A stretch of 5,319 nt of DNA from Caryophanales bacterium UBA4869 (lineage in GTDB: Bacteria > Bacillota_I > Bacilli_A > RFN20 > CAG-288), in NCBI GenBank assembly GCA_002399505.1, contig DHDT01000024.1, forward strand, positions 1 through 5,319, written 5' to 3'. Positions 1-3,704 of this stretch are shown one piece after another (the first letter of the stretch is position 1; the number at the start of each line of letters is the position of its first letter). Under the pieces are notes generated by a model, which was given only the letters and a program-made list of their open reading frames with translations, searched no databases and was not told the origin of the DNA. Made by a program: the position numbers and the translations under genes.

Positions 1-274
1 ACGTTGGGAAACTATTAATTAAACATATATTGTTAATTTTTTCTGCGATGCTTTTAGAATTAACAAACTCTAATGTGGTTTCCTTGTTATCTATTAATTC
101 ATCAATATTAACATTGAAAAATAAAGCTAATTTTTCCAAATTTTCTTTAGTGGGATAGGTAACTCCCGTTTCAGATTTAGCAATTAAACTTCTAGATATA
201 AAAATTTCAGATGCCAATTCTTCTTGAGTTAAGTCCTTTTCTTTTCTAAGTGATTTTAATTTCTCACTAAACAT
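1..274 (-). CDS. XRE/Cro-family HTH transcriptional regulator, C-terminus outside window
   Basis: This is the N-terminal 91 codons of a DNA-binding regulator, read from ATG at 274 and still open at the left edge. Residues 1-60 match the Cro/C1-type helix-turn-helix fold: LKSLRKEKDLTQEELA (residues 6-21) gives helices 1-2, and IFISRSLIAKSETG (24-37) gives the recognition helix, followed by YPTKENLEKLALFFNVNIDEL (40-60). The Q of LTQEELA and the SRSLIAKSE segment are the usual family signatures. After residue 61 the chain starts an unassigned C-terminal part. The start is supported by a strong ribosome binding site, AAAGGTGG, about 8 bases upstream. Proteins of this type are phage-like repressors, toxin-antitoxin antitoxins or controllers of restriction and mobile genes. 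Which one applies cannot be told, because the C-terminus and the downstream neighbour are not seen. Confidence 0.9.
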   Translation of the reverse strand, partial: MFSEKLKSLRKEKDLTQEELASEIFISRSLIAKSETGVTYPTKENLEKLALFFNVNIDELIDNKETTLEFVNSKSIAEKINNICLINSFPT

Positions 275-309
275 TGTCACTACCACCTTTTAATATATTT
301 GACATTTTA

Positions 310-318
310 ATTATAACA
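310..318 (-). promoter_or_regulatory. Extended -10 promoter of the XRE regulator gene
   Basis: On the minus strand the bases read TGTTATAAT, a perfect TATAAT hexamer (310-315) with an upstream TG, the extended -10 pattern. It lies 36 bases upstream of the ATG at 274. The predicted transcript would have a short leader of roughly 30 bases containing the AGGTGG ribosome binding site. No good -35 hexamer is visible 16-18 bases upstream, which is tolerated for extended -10 promoters. Confidence 0.55.
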
Positions 319-338
319 GAATTTATTATATATTTAGT

Positions 339-356
339 TGTTCTATCACTTGAACA
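339..356. promoter_or_regulatory. Possible operator: TGTTC-N8-GAACA inverted repeat
   Basis: A perfect inverted repeat with 5-bp arms and an 8-bp spacer lies just upstream of where the -35 region of the XRE promoter would fall. Its position between the XRE gene and whatever was once divergent from it fits an autoregulatory operator. The arms are short, so chance is a real alternative. Confidence 0.3.
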
Positions 357-380
357 TTTGTGAAAAAGCATTCATATTAC

Positions 381-399
381 GTGAGCACGAATGATATGC
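381..399 (+). repeat. IS66 left terminal inverted repeat
   Basis: The first 19 bases match the reverse complement of 1552-1570 at 17 of 19 positions, consensus GTRAGCACGAATGATATRC. The match decays beyond this point. No comparable pairing extends into the outer flanks, so the element boundary is sharp at 381. Confidence 0.85.
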
Positions 400-421
400 G
401 TCCTGCCTTTTGAGAGATCAT

Positions 422-445
422 GAAGCCCTCCGGGTCTTCTTTTTG
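422..445 (+). terminator. Terminator-like hairpin in the IS66 leader
   Basis: GAAGCCC and GGGTCTTC can pair around a 3-base loop with one bulged A, followed by TTTTTG. It sits between the left inverted repeat and the tnpA start. Insertion sequences often carry such a structure to block transcription entering from outside; that role is inference. The stem is imperfect and the T-tract short. Confidence 0.35.
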
Positions 446-471
446 TTATCCTCGTTTTTGGAGAAAGACAA

Positions 472-780
472 ATGGGAAAGAAGTCTTCTTTTACGTCGGA
501 ATACAGGACGAGGCTGCTGTCTGACTAACATGTCTCCAATCTGTCAATGGCGGCACTCTGGGGAATGAACGGAATAAAGATATCCACCTTGGAGTACTGG
601 CTGAGGAAGGAGACCGAGTATTCGGTGGCAGTCGATGCCACACCGCCGAACAGGCACAACCTCATCGCCGTCACCGGACAGGTGCGGGCACTTGACGTCA
701 CCGACGAAGTCAGCCTGACCATCAACGGCTTCAGCGTCAGGATCGGAAGGTCTTTCTCTATCCCGGGACCACCGACATGA
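472..780 (+). pseudogene. tnpA: IS66 TnpA remnant (orf1), nonsense-mutated and 3' fused
   Basis: Translation from ATG at 472, with GGAGA about 8 bases upstream, gives MGKKSSFTSEYRTRLLSD and then a TAA stop at 526-528. The same frame then continues to TGA at 778-780. Together the two parts look like an IS66 TnpA. There is a basic start, then a helix-turn-helix around MAALWGMNGIKISTLEYWLRK (547-609) whose ISTLEYWLRK resembles the IS66 recognition helix, and a late segment SLTINGFSVRIG resembling the end of TnpA. TnpA is an accessory DNA-binding protein of the IS66 transposition machinery. The expected Leu-rich C-terminus after FSVRIG is missing; from about 741 the similarity switches to TnpB in another frame. 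The family call rests on motif recognition plus the IS66 ends and the downstream TnpC motifs. Confidence 0.7.
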
Positions 781-812
781 GGCTTGGGATATATGGCCTG
801 ATCAGAAAGGTG
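741..812 (+). pseudogene. tnpB: IS66 TnpB N-terminal fragment
   Basis: In the frame that includes the ATG at 777, the residues DRKVFLYPGTTDMR, then LGIYGLIRKV, match the conserved N-terminus of IS66 TnpB (typically V-Y-L-x-x-G-x-T-D-M-R-K-x-x-x-G-L). The Met at 777 is therefore the internal Met of the TDMR motif, not a real start codon. No in-frame ATG lies upstream before the TGA at 693-695. Roughly 24 codons remain of a protein that is usually about 110-120 residues. The 3' limit is approximate because the frame runs straight into TnpC-like sequence. TnpB is required for transposition in IS66 elements, so this copy cannot supply it. Confidence 0.6.
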
Positions 813-1449
813 ACCTCTCACGAGAAGGACTGCGCCTATGTCTTCTGCTCGAAGGACAGGAGGACGGAACTGCTTCTGCCGATCCTGAAGGGATACAGGG
901 GGAAGCTGACGTTCGACGGCTATGCCGGATACGACCGCTTCGCCGGGGACATAGGCATCCAGTACTGCCTCGAGCATCTGAAGAGGAAGTCCACCGACAT
1001 CGCAAAGACCCTGACGGACAGCCGTAAGGAGACATCGGCCTTCTTCAGGGCGGTGAAGCTCATCGACAGGATACTCGCCAACGAGAAGGAAATCGCAGAG
1101 AAGGGACTGACCCCCGAGGAGACCATCGGCGAAAGGGCGACCGAGGGATAACTCTCCGGCATCGACGCGGCCGAGGAGTCAGACCTTGCGGCAGCCAACA
1201 ACGAGGCCGAGAACTGCGCCAAGTCATTCGCCTGCGTCAGGAAAGAACTCGCTGTTCGCCAAGTCGGAGAAGGGCGGCGAGAGCGCCGCCATACTGATGA
1301 CGCTGGTGACGACGGCCATGGCAAACGGGCTGTACCCTGACCTTTATGTCGAGAAGCTTCTGAAGAACATCGTCGGCGACCGCTCTGACTTCTCCAAGTA
1401 CATGCCCTGGTCCCCTTGGATGCGTGAAGGAATCGAGTACAGGAAGTAG
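813..1449 (+). pseudogene. tnpC: IS66 TnpC transposase C-terminal remnant, frameshifted
   Basis: The fragment covers the second half of the DDE transposase. YVFCSKDRRTELL leads into GKLTFDGYAGYDRF (900-941), the IS66 block around the second catalytic Asp (915-917). C-L-E-H-L-K-R-K (966-989) corresponds to the CxAHxRRK block. A TAA stop falls at 1149-1151. After it the frame continues to NNEAEN (1197-1214), the block with the catalytic Glu (1209-1211), and VRK. One extra A in the AAA at 1242-1244 then shifts the frame, and the remainder reads KNSLFAKSEKGGESAAILM, matching IS66 RKNWLF and the C-terminal domain, with TVTTAMANGL-type helices and a final MPWSPW before the stop at 1449. The first catalytic Asp and the whole N-terminal half are deleted. 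The gap between the two catalytic blocks is also shorter than usual, so a further internal deletion is likely. Confidence 0.85.
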
Positions 1450-1460
1450 ACATAAAAGCC

Positions 1461-1478
1461 CATACGGATATCCGTATG
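1461..1478. repeat. Perfect 18-bp palindrome
   Basis: CATACGGATATCCGTATG is its own reverse complement over all 18 positions. It lies 12 bases after the tnpC stop codon and is the first of two related palindromes whose centres are exactly 20 bp apart. It could be a protein binding site or half of a cruciform or hairpin structure. It lacks a following T-tract and so is not a typical terminator. Confidence 0.85.
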
Positions 1479-1480
1479 AA

Positions 1481-1498
1481 TTTACGGATATTCGTAAA
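1481..1498. repeat. Second 18-bp palindrome, one wobble pair
   Basis: TTTACGGATATTCGTAAA is palindromic except for one G/T pair (1487 with 1492), which would still pair as G-U in RNA. It shares the core TACGGATATYCGTA with the palindrome at 1461-1478, in the same register two helical turns away. The shared core implies duplication or selection rather than chance. Confidence 0.8.
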
Positions 1499-1551
1499 AG
1501 ACCGAATTTTCAGCAGATTCCGTGCTTTTTTATGTCAATATTTCCTGCCAA

Positions 1552-1570
1552 GTATATCATTCGTGCTTAC
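1552..1570 (-). repeat. IS66 right terminal inverted repeat
   Basis: Read on the minus strand from 1570 this begins GTAAGCACGAATGATAT and matches the left end at 381-399 in 17 of 19 positions. It marks the right boundary of the element. The next eight bases, TCCAATAG, do not repeat the left flank CATATTAC. Confidence 0.85.
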
Positions 1571-1596
1571 TCCAATAGTTGTGATAATTAAATTAA

Positions 1597-1779
1597 AACT
1601 TTTCTATTTCAGTAAAAGAACTGATTTCTAAGAAGTATAAGCAATTGCCAGAGTCGTTTTCTTTGCCCTTTGATAATAATGAAACACCAATAGTGATAAC
1701 GTTCCTTTTGAGCAATAACTACAACTTAATGAAATTGGTCTTTGAGGGCGATTTACATAACCTTCATGATATTTATTAA
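1597..1779 (+). pseudogene. C-terminal remnant of an unrecognised gene
   Basis: This 60-codon open frame follows a cluster of stops (1576, 1582, 1585, 1594) and ends at TAA 1777-1779. It has no credible start codon or ribosome binding site. The peptide reads like a folded protein tail rather than random translation: a basic helix KELISKKYKQLPES, a strand-like PIVITFLLS, then MKLVFEGDLHNLHDIY. I do not recognise the family. It begins 26 bases after the IS66 right end, which itself lacks a target duplication, so it is probably the 3' end of a gene whose beginning was lost with the sequence left of the element. Its stop directly abuts the stop of the convergent gene on the other strand. It could be spurious. 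Confidence 0.4.
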
Positions 1780-2823
1780 TCAAATATTCCTTTCATTAAA
1801 GTAGTGAAGATTATGCAAATACTTAAAAGGACATTTGGTATTCATTTTTTCGTAAGTTTCAATTTTCTCATCAATCTCTTTGTGAAGAGCATGATTATAA
1901 AACTTTTTATGAAACAAATTCCTCTGTTTAATTTTCAATCTTGTTATAAGTTTGTCATAAACCGTTCCTATATCAAATGAAGAATTGAAGTTTTTATATA
2001 TACAATAGCATCCAATTCCTTTTTTATCACAAATGTTCTTCATTCTTATTATATTTTCGTCATTCATTTTCAGACCACAAATAATATTTGAAATTTCGTA
2101 TGAATTTTTTAATCCTCCTTTGTTAGAAAGTAGTCTATATTCTTTTTCATCTCTCCAGCACATATTTTTTGTTAATGATGCTTTTAAAAGATTAATTCTT
2201 ATTTGTCGGTCATTGTTTTTATAAAAAAAATCATATAGGGTCCCCATTTTTATCGTTATTGGTAAATCACTATATTTTATTTTGATTAATTTATTTGTGC
2301 ATTCCATTTCAGGTATTTTATATTGAACACAAAAACCGTTATGTCCATTTGCATATGAATCCCACATTTTGAAATTCATAATATCAATTAAATCAGTAAA
2401 ACAACAAACGTATTGGTTAAGTTTAATCGTGGATTTAATTTCTTTAGTGATTTTTTTTTGAAATTCTCCCTTTATAATGTTAATTTTTTTATTTAATTCT
2501 TTCGATTTAGTTTTCATAATATCGAAAAAAGAGTCGTGATGATTACCTTCAATTGCATATCTACTTGTTTCAGACAATAAACGATTATACTCATCGTGAG
2601 ATAAATAATCTAAGCTATTTGTTTCTCTGATTAATTTTTTGTCTTTGATATATTTTAAAATGACTTTTTCTTCAGCCTCGAAAAATTCTTCTTCATAATT
2701 AAATTCTAATGGGTCATTAAAATTTGTATATTTTGTCAAAAACACCTCATTATTTTCAACTGAACGAAAATTATATTCTTTTTTTGCTGAAAAAAATTTA
2801 TATATATATTTCAAATTTTCCAC
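1780..2823 (-). CDS. DUF2971-domain protein
   Basis: This is an intact 347-residue soluble protein with no signal peptide or membrane segment. Landmarks of the DUF2971 family appear in order: an N-terminal YIYKFFS (6-12) and VFLTKYTNFNDPLEF (27-41, the 'xNDPxE' motif); QYVCCFTD (137-144); MWDSYANGHNGFCVQY (153-168, usually MWxxYAxxHxGxCxxF); KASLTKNMCWRDEKEYRLL (214-232, usually K...WxxExEWR); and IICGLKMN (247-254). The last 60 residues are Lys-rich. The start is GTG at 2823, preceded by AAGGAAG seven bases upstream; no better start is available. The gene stands alone with its own promoter, flanked by two dead insertion elements. The biochemical activity of DUF2971 is not established to my knowledge. 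Members often occur in accessory and defence-type regions, so a phage-defence or toxin role is inference. Base composition is very AT-rich, like the host flanks. Confidence 0.8.
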   Translation of the reverse strand: MENLKYIYKFFSAKKEYNFRSVENNEVFLTKYTNFNDPLEFNYEEEFFEAEEKVILKYIKDKKLIRETNSLDYLSHDEYNRLLSETSRYAIEGNHHDSFFDIMKTKSKELNKKINIIKGEFQKKITKEIKSTIKLNQYVCCFTDLIDIMNFKMWDSYANGHNGFCVQYKIPEMECTNKLIKIKYSDLPITIKMGTLYDFFYKNNDRQIRINLLKASLTKNMCWRDEKEYRLLSNKGGLKNSYEISNIICGLKMNDENIIRMKNICDKKGIGCYCIYKNFNSSFDIGTVYDKLITRLKIKQRNLFHKKFYNHALHKEIDEKIETYEKMNTKCPFKYLHNLHYFNERNI

Positions 2824-2849
2824 AATAGCACTTCCTTATATCTAATATT

Positions 2850-2855
2850 ATTATA
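2850..2855 (-). promoter_or_regulatory. Probable -10 box of the DUF2971 gene
   Basis: TATAAT on the minus strand lies 27 bases upstream of the GTG start, giving a leader of about 20 bases with AAGGAAG at 2831-2837. No convincing -35 hexamer stands 17 bases upstream. A second candidate, TATACT, lies further upstream near 2875-2880. The surrounding sequence is so AT-rich that chance matches are common. Confidence 0.4.
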
Positions 2856-2922
2856 GATTTTGAAGATGGAAGCTAGTATATTTTTGTATTATCAACTTTA
2901 CAGTAAAAAAGCATCAATTTTT

Positions 2923-2942
2923 AAAGGATTTTAAAACCCTTT
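2923..2942. repeat. 20-bp imperfect palindrome
   Basis: AAAGG and CCTTT arms enclose TTTTAAAA, with one mismatched pair (A2928 with C2937). It lies about 100 bases upstream of the DUF2971 gene and 65 bases before the IS30 remnant. It could be an operator, a weak bidirectional hairpin, or chance in AT-rich DNA. Confidence 0.4.
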
Positions 2943-2983
2943 TATATGATGGAGAATAGTGTTGTTGGCTTTTAGTAAAAGTC

Positions 2984-2999
2984 TTTTTTTTTGGGGGGG
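2984..2999. repeat. T9G7 homopolymer tract
   Basis: Nine T residues run directly into seven G residues, at the left edge of the GC-richer IS30 remnant. Such tracts are prone to replication slippage and to sequencing error. The tract is intergenic, about 160 bases upstream of the DUF2971 start. The only visible occupants of 2824-3000 are this tract, the palindrome at 2923-2942 and the DUF2971 promoter. Confidence 0.9.
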
Positions 3000-3006
3000 A
3001 TAGAAT

Positions 3007-3307
3007 ATCCCTGACAAGCGGATTACAAGGGATTCGGTCGTTGACCTTAGGATGTTCGATTATAGGACGCTGAAGGGGAGGTTCAGGTCAGTCTTCAAAT
3101 CAATAACCTTCGACAACAGCCCGTAGTTTTCAAAATGGAGGGAGGCGGAGCAGGAGCTGGGAACAGTGCAGGATATACCACTCATGCGATAAAGGCAGCC
3201 TTGAGAACTTCAACTGCCAGAAAAGAAGGTATGTGCCAAAGGAGACGGACATCAATGAGGTAAGCCTTACGAAGACGATGGAAATCAACAATGAAGTCAA
3301 CTGCTAG
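3007..3307 (+). pseudogene. IS30-family transposase remnant
   Basis: Two frames together cover part of an IS30 DDE transposase. The first frame (3007-3126) reads KRITRDSVVDLRMF, later FKSITFDNSP, then a TAG at 3124-3126, and continues as FSKWREAEQELG. This matches the IS30 block F-K-x-I-T-x-D-N-G-x-E-F holding the second catalytic Asp. A frameshift between about 3160 and 3182 moves the similarity to the next frame, where YHSCDKGSLENFN, then RRYVPKETDINEVS, matches the Y-x-H-x-Y-x-x-W-E-R-G-x-x-E-N-x-N and R-R-x-x-P-K-G-T-D blocks including the catalytic Glu. It ends at TAG 3305-3307. About 100 codons of the usual 300-350 remain, with no N-terminal HTH and no terminal repeats recognised. It is inactive. 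Like the IS66 scar it is AGG-rich and GC-richer than its flanks. Confidence 0.75.
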
Positions 3308-3318
3308 CATAGAAAGTT

Positions 3319-3340
3319 TCCCAGATACTGGGATGTATCT
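3319..3340 (-). terminator. Hairpin(s) downstream of the minus-strand HTH gene
   Basis: TCCCAG and CTGGGA form a 6-bp GC-rich stem around a 3-base loop (3319-3333), ending 12 bases beyond the stop of the HTH gene. On the minus strand it is followed by AACTTTCT, a poor U-tract. An overlapping alternative, AGATAC/GTATCT with a 6-base loop (3323-3340), uses some of the same bases, so the two stems exclude each other. A weak terminator is the simplest reading. Confidence 0.4.
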
Positions 3341-3345
3341 ATGAT

Positions 3346-3639
3346 TTATTGCTTCGGCTTGAAATTAGCGGAATTTATTCCACTAAGTAATTTAAGGTCA
3401 GTTTGAATTGTTCTTTCGGAAACGGCAAAAATATCTGCCAAATAAGCAATAGAAAAAACATGATGCTTTTCATCAGCAATTTTGTTGATCAGCATTATTC
3501 TTCTTTGCTCAGGCGTAGCTTTTCTAAGAAGATATTCAGGGGCGTTGAAATCAAAATCAGATTCCGGATTCTCTATTTCTACAAATCCGTATTTATGTTT
3601 ATGTTTTTCTGAAAAATCACTATTGTTACGGCTTGCCAT
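3346..3639 (-). CDS. Small DeoR-like winged-HTH protein
   Basis: This is a 97-residue protein. Residues 1-40 are polar and charged (KHKHKYGF, then acidic ENPESDFDF), with no recognised domain. Residues 44-86 form a DeoR/HTH_11-like helix-turn-helix: RRIMLINKIADEKHH, then FSIAYLADIFAVSERTIQTD and LKLL. The V-S-E-R-T-I-x-x-D-L-x-x-L pattern is the DeoR recognition-helix signature. The wing and any ligand-binding domain are absent; the chain ends GINSANFKPKQ, so it is either a naturally small DNA-binding protein or a truncated regulator. ATG at 3639 has AAGG about nine bases upstream. It lies 65 bases downstream of the helicase gene on the same strand and is probably co-transcribed with it. A TAA two codons before its start separates it from an in-frame mini-ORF. 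Confidence 0.7.
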   Translation of the reverse strand: MASRNNSDFSEKHKHKYGFVEIENPESDFDFNAPEYLLRKATPEQRRIMLINKIADEKHHVFSIAYLADIFAVSERTIQTDLKLLSGINSANFKPKQ

Positions 3640-3642
3640 ATT

Positions 3643-3696
3643 TTATTGCCTTATAAACTGATCAGCAGTCATATTGAGTTGCTTTGATGTGTTCAT
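3643..3696 (-). CDS. 17-residue mini-ORF in frame with the HTH gene
   Basis: ATG at 3696, eight bases after the helicase stop, opens MNTSKQLNMTADQFIRQ and ends at TAA 3643-3645. It is followed by AAT and the ATG of the 97-residue HTH protein in the same frame. Either it is the original N-terminus of the HTH protein cut off by a nonsense mutation, or it is a short leader that couples translation from helicase to HTH. Its composition looks like genuine protein, but it is too short to judge, and its own ribosome binding site (AAGTGA) is weak. Confidence 0.35.
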   Translation of the reverse strand: MNTSKQLNMTADQFIRQ

Positions 3697-3704
3697 AAAA
3701 TCAC

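Larger units (their letters stand above)
1449..1536 (+). other. Potential long stem-loop closing the IS66 3' region
   Basis: GACATAAAAGC at 1449-1459 is complementary to GCTTTTTTATGTC at 1524-1536 apart from two extra bases. The pairing would enclose the two palindromes and close a branched structure immediately after the tnpC stop. It may act as a transcript end or block incoming antisense transcription. This is a visual fold, not a computed one. Confidence 0.35.
381..1570 (+). mobile_element. IS66-family element, internally deleted and inactive
   Basis: An approximately 1.19-kb element is bounded by terminal inverted repeats that begin GTGAGC (left) and GTAAGC (right, read inward), the usual IS66-family GTAAGC-like end. 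Full IS66 elements are about 2.5 kb with tnpA, tnpB and tnpC. This copy keeps both ends but only pieces of each gene, joined by deletions, with two in-frame stops (526 and 1149), a single-base frameshift near 1242 and loss of the first catalytic Asp. It could still be mobilised in trans by a full-length relative if the ends are functional. The 8-bp flanks (373-380 and 1571-1578) do not match, so no target duplication remains. It is clearly richer in G+C than the flanks and uses many AGG arginine codons, suggesting arrival from a different genome. Confidence 0.88.

Noticed and set aside
777..780. ATGA start/stop overlap as a translationally coupled gene pair
   Set aside because: The ATG is the Met inside the conserved TnpB TDMR motif of a deletion-fused frame, not a start codon.
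525..1453. Long minus-strand open frames (525-977, 802-1035, 920-1453) opposite the IS66 scar
   Set aside because: They are antisense to recognisable IS66 tnpA/tnpC motifs in GC-rich DNA. Their products are Ser/Arg-rich and low in sense, with no ribosome binding site.
373..1578. Target-site duplication of the IS66 element
   Set aside because: The 8-bp flanks CATATTAC and TCCAATAG do not match, even allowing shifts of one base.
2033..2224. Plus-strand open frame of 63 codons
   Set aside because: It is a shadow of the DUF2971 gene on the other strand, with a Phe/Leu-rich product typical of antisense to Lys-rich AT-rich coding.
2974..2992. CTTTTAGTAAAAG followed by a T-run as a rho-independent terminator
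   Set aside because: The stem is all A-T except one pair, with a 3-base loop, and no gene ends upstream of it on the plus strand.
4..3324. Shared 9-mer TGGGAAACT at the left edge and, inverted, at 3316-3324
   Set aside because: A 9-base match in 5 kb on two strands is expected by chance, and no flanking similarity extends it.
3403..3612. Plus-strand open frame of 69 codons
   Set aside because: It is antisense to the HTH gene, which has a family motif and a ribosome binding site.
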